Assembly: GCF_037975245.1 (NCBI RefSeq)
Contig: NC_092572.1
Coordinates: 24,707,989 to 24,771,988, forward strand
DNA from: Apostichopus japonicus
Lineage: Eukaryota; Echinodermata; Holothuroidea; Aspidochirotida; Stichopodidae
Reading direction: 5' to 3'
Length of the DNA: 64,000 bases
The notes under the pieces were generated by a model that was not told the origin of the DNA, did not search any database, and saw only the letters and a program-made list of their open reading frames with translations. The position numbers and the translations under genes were made by a program. Shown here piece by piece: positions 1-14,700 of the stretch. The first letter of the stretch is position 1; the number at the start of each line of letters is the position of its first letter.

Positions 1-1991
1 GTTTATAATAGTTATATGACAGCTATTAGGTTATTAATTCATGACCTGTTAATAGGGTTATACACATATACACAACATACAGTATTAAGAGGTTAATCGT
101 TGTTTTGTATATCCTACTATACTAACTACATATGTGACATGTCATAACATGTGACATGTGACATGTGACTTGTGACATGTCATCGATTGATCAGTTTCTA
201 CAATGCTACTATTAACAAATCAATTCGCTGAATATTACGTAAGTAAGAAGATCAACCACTATTACCAATCACGTATATAAATCAGTGATATGATTGCACG
301 AAAATCAATGTATCCACTTACAAACGATTACTACATTAATGTATGACACGACAGCGATCATTTTGAACAAATTTAAAACAAAACTCTTCCGTATCAGAGA
401 AGTTCCGTATCTTTAACGCTTTATTTGTTTTTCAATTACTCATTACTCTTAATCGCAGACAAAAGAAATTTGACGAAGATGGATTTTACATACTTTTACG
501 ATATAAACAATCAAATTGCTTTTGAAGTTCTCATTTTTGAAATCTTAGCACAATTTTAAAGGGGATCAATTAAAAATTAAAAAGTTTGAAAGTTCATTTA
601 ACCCTTAACAACCGAGGAATGACACTTGGTGGGCGTGATGTTTACGTATTGATTGAGTGAGATCATGCATGGTTTAAACAAATTTGCTCATATGGAGGAA
701 TTATCCGTTTGATAAGAACTTTGCTTACCTATGAAAGTTGCCAACTAATTAGTTCATTGTTTTAACTATACAGACCAGTTTATTTTTGGTAGGAAATACA
801 CATTGCTTTATTATAATTTTAAAATATGTAAGACAAACTGTGTGTGATATTTTCTGGGAAATACTCAAATAAGCAAAAAATAAGAAACAAAGATGGCTTG
901 AATGTCATACATATGGAATATTTCATTATTTGAAAACATAACTAACCAATGCCACGTATTCGATATTATCATGATATGAATACGGCTGTATTTTTATTAT
1001 TATATTGCAGTTAACGTTCCGCTGTGCATCTACATTATTATACGTGGGTAATGCATAAATTGTATGTATATATCATACAATTGTTACAAAGATAAGTCTC
1101 TTTGCAAAACTAACAATAATAAATTAAGGAAGGAAACTCTGCTTGAAATACTTTGAACAGAAAAACAAAGTTCACCTGAAGTTTCATTAGTCGGTACATG
1201 AACTTGTACTCCGAAAGATACGTCTATAGGGAAACATAAAAAAAGATTAGACGATTTAAAGGAATGTGATATTATGTGACGATCATGTTGGCTTTAGGGG
1301 AAGGTTATCTGTTATGAGAACTTACGAGGACGTTATAGTTTTTAGACTATTAAATTTCTGGTATTGGACAGGTAAAATTGTTACTGAAGTGGCTGAGATT
1401 TTAAACGCCAGCTTCCAACGGCCTAAATAATGATTCAAGTGAAAATACAGTGCTTGTGTATACACATGTCTATAGTCTTGGAATAAGAATCGGAATTTAC
1501 TATAAAGAGGGTTAGTTCGTAAGACTGCTTCAAATTTAATTTTGGTACGAAATGATCAACGAGCCTCCCTGGTATCAACAGAAAAGATGAGCAACTTAAG
1601 TGTGTTCCAATCTTGACTGACTTTACCAATTGACTCTCACAGTGACGTACTAACACACAAATGTTAACTTTTGCCAAGGTTTATGCACCACGAAGGTTAA
1701 GCAAGAGTGCATTTTTCTTCTTAGGCCTAAATTTGTTTGATGAACTGAATACGAATAATAATAATAATCAGCAATTATGTTTACGTCACTTAATCGACCA
1801 CAGATAGTGTGGGAGAAACCCGAAAGGGCTTACGGATCACAACTTAACGTCGGGTGGCTTCCAATTCAACATTTTAACTCATTTTGTTATTAAATTTAGA
1901 AAGCCATTTCAGAGGGAAAACCGCACCGTTGCTTTTGGATGAAAAAACACGTTACTTTATGACGTTACTTATGAAAAAACACGTTACTTAA
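1..1991. other. AT-rich intergenic DNA, no gene seen
   Basis: I see no exon with convincing coding character on either strand. A short tandem array of the heptamer TGACATG, with variants, occupies about 132-183. The only ORF longer than 70 codons (minus strand, 1435-1677) shows no domain and no splice context. Confidence 0.5.
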
Positions 1992-2065
1992 GGTTCCGGG
2001 TATCGAACCCGGAACCTCCCGATCGCTAAGCCTCAGTGCTTTAAATATTTCCACTCGGCCACAGC
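1992..2065 (-). repeat. tRNA-like SINE head (Ser/Leu-type D arm)
   Basis: Read on the minus strand, this segment has an intact RNA polymerase III A box (TGGCCGAGTGG) and B box (GGTTCGATACC), with a self-complementary T arm. The region between the boxes does not fold as a normal anticodon arm and there is no paired acceptor stem. I therefore call it the tRNA-derived head of a SINE rather than a working tRNA gene. Confidence 0.6.
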
Positions 2066-2461
2066 ACAGATGACACTTACCATACTTGAGTATGTATGAG
2101 ATAACTGACGTCTCAGCAGTAGTGTTGACCCGTATGGTGCTCCCGGTATCATTACAATCCTCGCGAAGGTACTTGAATGTAGTTGGGGTTATCTGGTATC
2201 TCAGGTAGCAAAGTTGACTGATATCGGATTCATCTATTCTCATAAATCAAATAAATATGTGGATACGTTTAGAAGCCCCTAATTTGTCAATACAAATATA
2301 TAACTTTCTCTAGAAAACAAAAGTTAAAGTAAATTTTATTGCAAATCCGGCGTTACTTTTAACATATAACATGTTTCTCATCTGTGATCTTTTTTTCTTT
2401 TATTTTGCACACGACTCTCTCTCTCTCTCTTTCTTATATGTTATTAGAAAGAAGCAGAGAA

Positions 2462-2465
<4 letters not shown>

Positions 2466-2518
<53 letters not shown>
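2466..2518. repeat. (TA)n microsatellite
   Basis: Uninterrupted AT dinucleotides. It adjoins the 3' end of the minus-strand SINE and is probably an expansion of its tail. Confidence 0.95.
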
Positions 2519-2522
<4 letters not shown>

Positions 2523-2643
2523 GAAAATCGTAATGAGTTGGAAAATCAAGAACAGTGAAAAAACTTTCAGCCTCCACCGGGATTCGAACCACGGGCCTCC
2601 CGCTCTGTACGCGGACACCCTAACCACTAGGCTATGGACGCTG
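2519..2643 (-). repeat. tRNA-derived SINE with (TA)n tail
   Basis: On the minus strand the head contains an A box (TAGCCTAGTGG, at 2624-2634) and a B box (GGTTCGAATCC, at 2580-2590). A roughly 50-bp body follows and runs straight into the TA microsatellite at 2466-2518, which acts as its 3' tail. The layout of tRNA head, unrelated body and simple-repeat tail is that of a tRNA-derived SINE. Confidence 0.75.
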
Positions 2644-2824
2644 ATTGTATGTCCAGGGGCCCGAAACCGGTAAGGAAGACCGTAATTCCACTGTAGGCGT
2701 TTGTCACCTATATCGAACAATACTAGTTCTGTTTTTGGTGACATATTTTGCCCTACTCTAGAGATCAAACATGATGCTATCCAACTCGAAAATCATTTGT
2801 GATTCCTAAAGCCGGATCCAGAGA

Positions 2825-4789
<1,965 letters not shown>

Positions 4790-5302
4790 TTATAAAGACA
4801 GATTAAAAAAAATATATATATATATATATATATTTCTGATCAACAACATGACACGATTAACTAAGAATTTCGACAGTATAGTCGCGACGGAGCGGGAAAG
4901 AAGCATTGGTGTGTACGGGTGGCATGAACGTGGAGGGATCGAGTCGATTAACTTTCGACTACCGGGCCGAGATGGGCCTATACAATGTGTTAGAAGTGAA
5001 TTATGTCGGTATAGCCCTATGTAGGAGTTCAAGAGCCTGACTGACGGGTAGAGTAGGAGGGCTGAGTAGAGGACATGGGGTATAGGTGATGATGAAGGTT
5101 GGGGGTGGACGGTGAGTGGTGTGTAGCGGAGGAGACTGGAGGATACAGGGGAGGGCAGGGGTAAAAGCTTGAACCATCCGCTTACTGTGACACTGAACAG
5201 ATTCTCAATGATGGACGACATTTTACCCGCAGGCTGTGTTTTACGCATCATTTCAATGTCTCCGATGATAGCCTGAGCGAGAAGCCTGCTGCCTTCATCC
5301 AT
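4790..5302 (-). CDS. Unidentified minus-strand ORF, possibly one exon
   Basis: I do not recognise this. An ATG at 5302 opens 170 codons, and the frame also stays open upstream of that ATG. The first ~45 residues (starting MDEGSRLLAQAIIGDIEMMR) have ordinary mixed composition and end at a consensus donor (gtaagc) near 5184, so the real coding part may be only 5185-5302. The remainder is Pro/Ser/Leu-rich and ends in a TA microsatellite, which is unlike a real C-terminus. It could be an isolated exon, a gene remnant or part of a transposable element. Confidence 0.25.
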   Translation of the reverse strand: MDEGSRLLAQAIIGDIEMMRKTQPAGKMSSIIENLFSVTVSGWFKLLPLPSPVSSSLLRYTPLTVHPQPSSSPIPHVLYSALLLYPSVRLLNSYIGLYRHNSLLTHCIGPSRPGSRKLIDSIPPRSCHPYTPMLLSRSVATILSKFLVNRVMLLIRNIYIYIYIFFNLSL

Positions 5303-5718
5303 CCGTCCAGGATTAGTGCCTCTCTCAGACCCAACACTATTACTATTTTAGTTCCACACTAGTCCATTCACTACCCTTAACCTGTGGCGTTTTCACCAAT
5401 AGCTGTGAACACATGCTAGCACTATAGCCTGCATCCCATCTTAGCCCCTCCGTCCACACCTCCTTTCCCTATGTTTCATTGAAATTTATGAGCAATTGGT
5501 TATAGCATTGTTACACTGATAAACAATTTTCTTATGATATTATTACACTACCATGGTTACCGCCTCAAATCTATAATGAAATTGTCTTCTTATTCCGCAT
5601 GGATCAAATATGACACCGTTCAGGCCGAACGATTTTTGTTTATTCAGATGTGCCATTGATTGACCAATCTGAACTATAATCACATAATAAAGATACTACT
5701 AATGCAATAGCAAAACTA

Positions 5719-6106
5719 CGGAAGCTTAAAATTGCCAACAACAAAAGAAAAACTTTGCCCCATAAGTTGACATTTTTCAGTAAATTGTTTAGATAACAAG
5801 ATAATATCTTTCAAAAATCAGAAAAATGTTGGATTACTCAGTTGCTTTAACCGAGCAATTGAACAATTTTCTGCAAATTCTTTAATTGATAACTTATCAT
5901 ATCTCGTCAATTCAACATTTTTCTGCAAAATGTTCAATTGTTCACTTCATTCCCTCTGAGCAATTTAACAATTTCTGCAAAATATTTCATTGAAAACTTA
6001 TCGTATCTCGTCAATTCAATATTTATCTGGTTATCTAAACAATTTACTGAAAATGTTGACTTATTGGGGAAAGTTTTCTTATCTTGATGGCACTTTAAAG
6101 CTTCCG
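5719..6106. mobile_element. MITE with ~75-bp terminal inverted repeats and TA target duplication
   Basis: The ends are near-perfect inverted repeats: CGGAAGCTT inward from 5719, and its complement ending at 6106. They match over roughly 75 bp and include the core AGTAAATTGTTTAGATAAC. TA lies immediately outside each end (5717-5718 and 6107-6108), as expected for Tc1/mariner-type insertion. There is no transposase ORF. The interior (about 5865-6030) has two diverged copies of a subunit containing the words ttctgcaaa and tatctcgtcaattcaa. Confidence 0.85.
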
Positions 6107-6423
6107 TACAAAACCTTTTGTGAAAGATTATTAATCAGCCACTTACACTAATATATAAAACGTTCGAATAAAGACTACTTGTGACCTTTGACAGAGTATC
6201 TTTTGTACAAACGTAAACATTGGCACTACACACAGTCCACTACAAAGTATGCTATGTTATTTGCCAAAGAACTAGGTACTTACTCAACCGAGGTACAAAA
6301 TCCAACACACTTCACAGGACTAGCATGAACGATGCATACCAGTACTTAGTTCCGGGTTTGTAAATCTTCATAAAACATAGCGAAAGCGTTCGGGGTGGTG
6401 TTTCAAAGGTACCAGACTGCAAA

Positions 6424-6453
6424 ATGAATAACAGATCTACAGAGGAAAGATGA
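6424..6453 (+). CDS. uORF overlapping the adaptor start codon (ATGA)
   Basis: An upstream ATG opens a nine-codon frame (MNNRSTEER). Its TGA stop (6451-6453) overlaps the adaptor gene's ATG (6450-6452) in the arrangement ATGA. If the transcript starts upstream of 6424, translation of the adaptor would depend on leaky scanning or termination-reinitiation. The transcription start is not known from the sequence. Confidence 0.4.
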   Translation: MNNRSTEER

Positions 6454-6534
6454 AACCTCCAACATTATGGGCGTTGGTGCTGATGGGCGGTTTAGCAGTT
6501 CCCTTGTGTACTGCTATGCCAGCGGGAGTTTCAG
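6450..6534 (+). CDS. Adaptor exon 1: start and signal peptide
   Basis: Encodes MKPPTLWALVLMGG and onward to GVS, a short basic N-terminus, a hydrophobic core and a CTA-MP-like cleavage site. It ends in phase 1 at the donor TCAG|gtacaa. Vertebrate PAG and LAT lack a cleaved signal peptide, so this is a difference. The next exon lies about 13 kb away. Confidence 0.75.
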
Positions 6535-9500
6535 GTACAAAATAATTTAAAGATCAAGGGGCTAAATTAGGTGTGTTATAGTTTAAGTTTTGGCCTAGGC
6601 CCACATTAGAGCTATATATGAACTTACAGTGCACTAGCTTATACTTGTTATAGGCCTAAGTTACGTCTTTATTTCGAACTCTTTATTTCGAACTCCAATG
6701 TTGTATGATTACCCCAGTAGCCCACATCCTACAGGGTTAGGCTATACCAATGTAGTTTAGTGATGTAATATATTGAATTTACATTGGCCTAAGTAAGGAC
6801 TCATAATCACATCTGAGTGACTTGTGTTAATCCTGATATAGGATTTGGTATCGGCCACATGCATCAAGTATGTTGAACTGTTACAAGTATTAGTGACTGT
6901 ACAAGTGTCTAGGCCAAAGGATCAAAGTACAGTACTGCAGTTATCTCATACATGGACTTAATAACATAAATTAGGATACAAAATGAGCAGAATTTTCACG
7001 CGATGGGTTCAATGTTGATACCTAACAATAGAGTAGTATGACTTACCTCAACCTGTTTGTGAACTCTAAGTTTGGGACAACAATCAAATATATATGAGAC
7101 CCACAGAAATGGTGGTTTTACCCTCAAATACCTGGAGGTTTGAACTAGATGCGATAAGTAGTCCTGGACCTGAAGGAAAGCAAATCTTTATGAATTGTAA
7201 ATTGTCACGTTAAGGAAAACTGGGCTTTCATCTCATATCTTAGTAAGTATCAAAGTATAAGTATCAAAGTATTTGAATTATAGATGTTCTGTACATGTGT
7301 AGCTTATAACATCCAGTTGATCTGTAGTGGCTTCAAATTGATGGGTCTTCATGCTGAATTCTCTGACTTTGAAGCATTTACAGTATCTTACAGTATGAAA
7401 TATAGTATCCATGCTCATTCAATTTGTTTTCTTTCTCACGTATGCATGTACTGTATACACAAACATGCAAAAGTCAGTACAGACTGTGTTAGATATACTC
7501 TACATTATACAGTTATAATACTTGAGCATAGTAAACATAGTGGAGACTGGATAAAGCAAAATATTACGAACCATGGTTATTAACCGAGTTATGGTGAACA
7601 TTTGAAAAGAATACAGTGGAACGAAAAACAAAATTTACGAAAACTGGAAGATAAACATGAAATTGATTGTGTAGTATGGTTAGTACAGTACAGTATGCAC
7701 AGTATAGTATATGCCAAGACCTTTCATTTAAAGGATTTTTATGATATTACATAACATCATAATTGCTACTTTTGAAATGGCCACTTTTTAGTGTTTTGGA
7801 CTACAATGGCCCTGGGCCATGATAGTCTATATGCAAATTCAACAGTGAAAGAACTATTAAAGTGCAGTTTCTTTTCTGGCCTTTTTTATCCATCTTAGGT
7901 TAGTCGGCCACTTTCCCAACCTTAGTGAGTTCTAATGGATTTCAGGGCTAACACAGCTCTACGTAGGTCTGGTTGAAGGGGATAATTAGTCCAGTTTCAC
8001 AAATTGCAAATGATGGCAAATTTTCAAGTTGCTTAGTCTACAAATTTACAAGTCGATGAACATACATATACATAGTTTTCTACACAGAAATAAAGTATTA
8101 ATCTATAGATTGGAGAAGTAAAGCTACAGTAGAGCCTTTCAAAATGCTGCATGTCAAAATCTAGAAGTAAAAGCGAGACTATTATAACTAATCTATTTGA
8201 TATTTAACTAATTGATGGAAATGTAATTTATCTTCTAGACAATGACCTATGGAATATATATACTCTAAAAAAAAAAAAAAATGAGATATCAGTTTCAATT
8301 AGCATCAGTCAAAGAAGTTAATAATCAGAATATATCAACTGAAATCAATTGGCCATATAAACATATATTTTCATAATAAGGTGTAACCCCGCAAATAATC
8401 TGGTGGTCCAATTTTGCGTGGCAGTTTTGAATTCTCAGAATTTTGTCTGGCTTTATGAAACTACAACTGTATGGTTTCTGTGAAAATAACATTGTACTAT
8501 ATATGTTTTCCCCCCTATTTTTGCATAGCATATTGCCATTGTGATAATGGATATACTGTAGATTATTTGTACAACTTGCAAGTTTTACACTACAGTACAA
8601 TATTAATGTTCGTTTTTGTATGAGACAAATGCACAGTACAATCCTTAATGTGTAAATATATATACTGAGTACCTACAGAGGGACGTAGATCTAACAGTGC
8701 TATTCTCCTAAAGCCACCAAAAATTAAAAACCAAGATGTATGGTGAGCTTTCTTCTTTTAATTTGCAGGCCCCAAACTCTGGAACACTCTACAGGGCCCA
8801 CCCACATTAGGAATGCCAGGCAGACACTTTTAAGAGCATCTTAAAAACTGACTAATATTCACATGCTACACTCATTGGACCTTATAATTTTTTTGTTCTG
8901 CTATTTGTTCTACTAAATTCACAAAGTAACCTGCTGTAGGCCTAAAGTATCTGAAATTCACAAAATTACCTGCTGTAGGCCTACAGTATCTGCAATTCGC
9001 ACAACCTGCTATGAGGGCCTAAAGTATCTGTAATTCACACAACCTGCTATAGGCCTACAGGCTACAGAATTCACACAACCTACTATGGGCCTATAGTATC
9101 TGTAATTCACACAACCTACTGTAGGCCTACAGTATCTGTAATTCACATAACCTGCTGTAGGTCTAACATGTCTGTAATTCACACAACCTGCTGTAAGCCT
9201 ACAGTATCTGTAATTCACACAATTACCTACTGTAGACCTACAGTATCTGTAATTCACACAATTATATACCTGCTGTAGGCCTGCATTTCACACAATTACC
9301 TGCTGTCGGCCTACAGTATAAATCTGTAATTCACACAACCTGCTATATAGGCCTACAGGCTACAGAATTCACACAACCTACTATGGGCCTCTATCTGTAA
9401 TTCACACAACCTACTGTAGGCCTACAGTATCTGTAATTCACATTTATAACCTGCTGTAGGCCTAACAAACTGTATCTGTAATTCACACAACCTGCTGTAG

Positions 9501-11691
9501 GCATACAGTATCTGTAATTCACACAATTACCTACTGTAGACCAACAGTATCTACCTGCTGTAGGCCTGCATTTCACACAATTACCTGCTGTAGGCCTACA
9601 GTATCTGTAATTCACATAACCAGCTGTAGGCCTTCAGTATCTGTAATTCACACAATTACCTGCTGTAGGCCTGCATTTCACACAATTACCTGCTGTAGGC
9701 CTACAGTATCTGTAATTCACATAACCAGCTGTAGGCCTAACATACTGTATCTGTAAATCACACAACCTGCTGTAGGCCTTCAGTATCTGTAATTCACACA
9801 ATTACCTGCTGTAGGCCTGCATTTCACACAATTATCTGCTGTAGGCCTACAGTATCTGTAATTCACACAACCTGCTGGTTGACAATATTCATAATACATA
9901 TTGCTATGAGACAGATGCACAGTACCTGTAGCCTAGTACTTACTGTAATGGTTGCACTGAGACAAGGTACAATACAGTATGTATGTATTGTTATTGGATG
10001 CCATTCAATAGATACAAAGACTAGACAGTTATTTGTATGCATTCAAACAGACCTGGGGTGAGACAATTTATAGGTGTTGTCATTGAATATTATTCAATGG
10101 ATACATGCATTATGATGTATGTTTTCAAACTGATTGGGTGGGTGGGGGGGGGGGTTAGATAATTTACAGACTGGTATTGTCATTGAATGTTATTCAATAG
10201 TTACATTTATGTCACATGAATCAGGGTTGTAAGCTTTCAAACAGACTTGGGGTGAGCCAATTCACAGCTACTGGCATGGAATGTTATTCAATAGATAGAT
10301 ACATATTGTTTGTTTTCAAACAGACTTGGTGTTAAAACATTTAAAGAATGGTATTGTAATTGAATGTTATTCAATAGATACATAGACTATAGAACACTTT
10401 GGTTTCCAACAGGCTTGGAAAATGGAGTGCAAAGCTTGAGTTCTGTACATGTACAGTAGAATAACATTTGTTATGAGCAGTACTAGTTTATGAGGACCTC
10501 AAGTACGAATACAGTGCAGTTGGTTAAGCTTTCACATAATAGTGTAGACAGTACTGTACTGTATAAGGCTGCTGTACCTTGTAAATTTTCAAACTTCTCC
10601 CAGTGCAGTACATGTACAAATCGAGTTGTTCTTACTGTAGAAAAAACAAAGAGCTTCCTTTCACAACTATATCCATGGCTGCTAATTGAATTGGAACTTA
10701 ATCAGATTATATTGTGTCCAAGAAACCCCCAAAAAATTAAATAAGGTCAAGTTCTGCTGTGTATGAGTTAAGTAGGAAACTACTCTAGTACATGCATTTA
10801 GTACTGTACATGTATACGTACTAAATATGAGTATGCCTACAGTATTATAATAGGCTCAAGTCTAAATTCCAAATATATATATAAATAATATAAATATATA
10901 TAAAAATATATATATAAATATATACATATAAAATAGCAATTTGAGTTACTGTAATATTGTGCAAACTACATGACTGTTCTTGTAAATTTGCATGTCAGTA
11001 GCACAATAGTAAGCCCCCATCCAGTAATACAGACTCGTATAATTTATCTCAGGGTCATGAAACCTTTTGAATATCAAACTATATATGCAGAAATTGTCAC
11101 AAAAGTAGCGAATTAACAATTTCACTCTGAGAGCAGTCGAGTGTGCGTGAAGTGCGGTGCCATGTAAAACGAAGTGCTGCAAAGTTGCTGATAAAACTGA
11201 CTGGTTTTTGGTTTTAACATGTTTGCAAACAATTTAGTCGAGTACTGTACAAAACTGTGCACACTGTATGTACATAAACATACTGTAGTTTTTTATACAT
11301 TTGTTTTTTAAAAGTTATTGTGGTGCATCATGGTAATTGTTCTTTTTATTGTGATGGGCACACTTTCTTTTAGGTCAGGACATCATACATAGATCTGACC
11401 CACCACTGCTCTACTACACATTGAACTTTTCCCGGGTCGAGCGAAAGTCTGCCCATTGAAAGTAAAAAGTTCATACTGTAATGCGTCCAACTTTCCTTTT
11501 ACGCACCATTAATTCTACTTTTATTGCATGAGTGGAAAGTGATCAGGTGAATTGAGAAAAAAATTTGATACCCTGTATGTTGAGGATTGAATCACATGAA
11601 TGAATATCAAGTACTTTACAGTAGCATATAGTCTGTATCTCATGGAATGTCAGTCGATTTATAAAAGAATAAGAATTCATAATTAAACACA

Positions 11692-11724
<33 letters not shown>

Positions 11725-14700
11725 AAAGGAAAAATAAAGGGTGTCCAACTGTAAAGTGATCAAAATTGGCAATCTAACATTATTTTTCACTAATTGGGGA
11801 ATCTTTTTTGTTTCAACTAAAACTCAATTTTGCATGTATGTGAAGATGCACATGTGCAGTATTTGATACTAAAAACAGATATGGTGGCAAGTTCGTTTTC
11901 AGAATAATTCAACTAATTAAAGTAAATTATTAATTCATATCATAATTTATGATAATTTTGTCCGGGATTTATAACTCTGATATGGAAATTTAGTGAATTG
12001 CCGACCAAAAGAATGTTGGAATCGAATACGTTTTTAGAATGATTTCATAAGATTGGTTTCCACTTTCTTGAGTAGACAGAAGGTTGTTTAGTATACATGT
12101 ATACCGTATACATGTTAACCTGAAAATTGCAAAAAATGTTCAACACATTACTTCTTGTAGTTTTCAGTAGTGAAAACATTTGACAAAACTCCACAAGCTG
12201 CTTTACAGAAAGAAGATTGCTATCCATTTCTTTATATACCCATAGTGTAGACATACAGTATATAATTATAGTTTTTACAGATGTGAGACTGTTTACAATA
12301 CAAATTTATAAGCCATATGGATCCTGGATCATCTAACTTTGGAATGTTTACATTTTGTGCCAAATTTGTTTTTCCTGTTTAGCAAACCGGAATGCTCGCA
12401 AGTTGGTACAAACAGTCATGGAGCTTTGCTTTCATAGTCTTGAAGCTTTCAAATGTCAAGTGTACAAATGAGATGCAGGTTCTAGAACATACTCTACTGT
12501 ACTGTGCCATGCTGTGCTGTACTGTACTTTATTTTACTGTACTGTACATTAAGTATACTGTACAATACTGTACAGTAATTACTGTGCTGTACTGTACTGT
12601 AGTGTACTGTAATTACTGTACTGTGCCGTGCTGCACTGTGCTGTGCTGTACTGTATTTTACTGTACTACAGTAAGTACTGTACAATACACTGTGCTGTAC
12701 TGTGCTGTATTTTACTGTACTGTAATTACTCTACTGTACTGTAGTGTACTGTAATTACTGTACTGTGCCGTGCTGTACTGTGCTGTGCTGTACTGTATTT
12801 TACTGTACTACAGTAAGTACTGTACAATACACTGTACTGTATTTTACTGTAATTACTCTACTGTACTGTACTATAGTGTACTGTAATTACTGTACCGTGC
12901 TGCACTGTGCAGTGCTGTAAGTACTGTACTGTATTATACTGTACTGTAATTTTTAAACTGTGTATTTAAATTTCTTTCATGTGCAATACTCAAACGTGCA
13001 TGTTTTTTCATTTTTCATACTCATTTATATTGTATTTAATTCTGTATTTTTTACTACATATTTTGTGTCATATTTTTATATTTCTTTTTTGCTGTTACAT
13101 AGCGTTTTAGAGCACTTTTGTGGATTTTACGCTTTACAAAATAAATTATTATTATTATTATTAAGTACTGTACAATACTTTTACTAATACTGTAATTACT
13201 GTGCTGCACTGTGCTGTACTGTGCCGTGCTGTACTGTACTGTGCCGTACTGTACTGTACTGTGTTGTATTATACTATACTGTACAGTAAGTACAGTGTAC
13301 AGTACAGAACTATACTGTACCTGCCAGCTATCATAGCTTTGTACTATTTACCTTGTGACTCACAGTGAAATTGTTATTGGTCTCCAAATCTCGCTAACAA
13401 AATATCCAAGCCAATAAAACGAAAGTACAAGCAGATTTACATCATGAGGTCTTGAATAAAACAATATTAGTTTTACATGACTTTAATTTTAACAACACAC
13501 GTGTTGGATATTAAAATCTCCCTGTTCTAGGCACCGAATGCCAGTTTTGTTTTTCTTTTCTTTTTGTGGAGAGGGGGGTGGGGGGGGGGCAGGGAATGAA
13601 TCTCTGGGATTACACGTTTGGGGGTTGGCAGCTTTGCCATGTGCAATAACATATAATATCCATTCCTCCTATTTTATGTCAGTAAGGTATTGTACTGTAT
13701 GTGTCTGTTTCTTTACTCGTGTACACTACAGTGTTCAACCAGGGAGCTGCTACTCTAACTTAGCAGCTCCCTGGTTCAACTCACAGATTTCAACCTTGAG
13801 TACACTACTGTACACATGTATGTAGTTATAGGCTACTATGCCCCACTGCCTAAAATCAACATTTGAGCTCATTTTGTGGAATTTTCAAGGTTTAAAGTAT
13901 TCTTTCTACCTCTCTCAGCATTGTAAATATTCATATTAATATATTTAGTTCATGGTCATACAGTATCTAGTGTAGAAGAGCAATGCTTGGTGTAAGTATA
14001 CATGTATTGTAATTACTGTATACTGATTATATACAATGTAACCTTGGTGATTCTCAGTGGTTCAAGGCAAACTCAGCAATTGATTAATATTGTAACAGAG
14101 GATGAGTAATTATAGGCTACAGTATATATGACAAAGTAGTGTGAAACTGTGGTTTCTATGAATTGTAATTAGCATGCAGCATTAATTCAAGCACAATATA
14201 AAATTTATATGTGTTTGAATAAATTAGAGACTTCCGGTAACAACACAGTCCAATACATATCTTGGAGGGACAGTTCAGATCACAGAATATATACTGTACT
14301 GTATGTACTGTAGTTTGGGCAAAGTTACAGTATTAAACTGTGAAGTTCAGTGTTATTTACTGTAAGCAATTATAATGCATAAATCTGCATTGCAATTTTA
14401 TCATGCCATACAGTACCTTACAGTGTACATTAGGGATTCAATTAACTTTGTGACATATTATTCTTCATGTTTCAAATTTTAGCACAATTTGAGGACAATG
14501 TGCCAAAAAAAGGAGTAATATTTTAAGTTTTCTTTTCACTTTGTAAATTGATGCTTAATGCAGTATATATACTGTATACAGTGCATGTTAGTTAATACAG
14601 GCCTAGAGATAATGTATTTTGACTGGACTTTGTTAGTTGCCAAAATTTGCTGGCCAGTTAATGTTTCTGTGTTTCTCCCAGTAGACATTTAAGTTTGACT

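Noticed and set aside
1992-2643. Two functional tRNA genes
   Set aside because: A and B boxes are intact, but there is no paired acceptor stem or proper anticodon arm, and a non-tRNA body and repeat tail follow the second. They are better explained as SINE heads.
9009-9615. Minus-strand ORFs with a repeated CVNYRYCRPT unit
   Set aside because: The repeat is a by-product of a 36-bp minisatellite whose period is a multiple of three; there is no start context or domain.
8919-9873. CRISPR-like array
   Set aside because: The units are contiguous and imperfect without unique spacers, and the genome is eukaryotic.
12392-12754. 120-codon Cys/Leu/Tyr-rich ORF and the opposite-strand ORF
   Set aside because: Both lie in the CTGTA pentamer satellite; a 5-bp repeat opens several frames at once.
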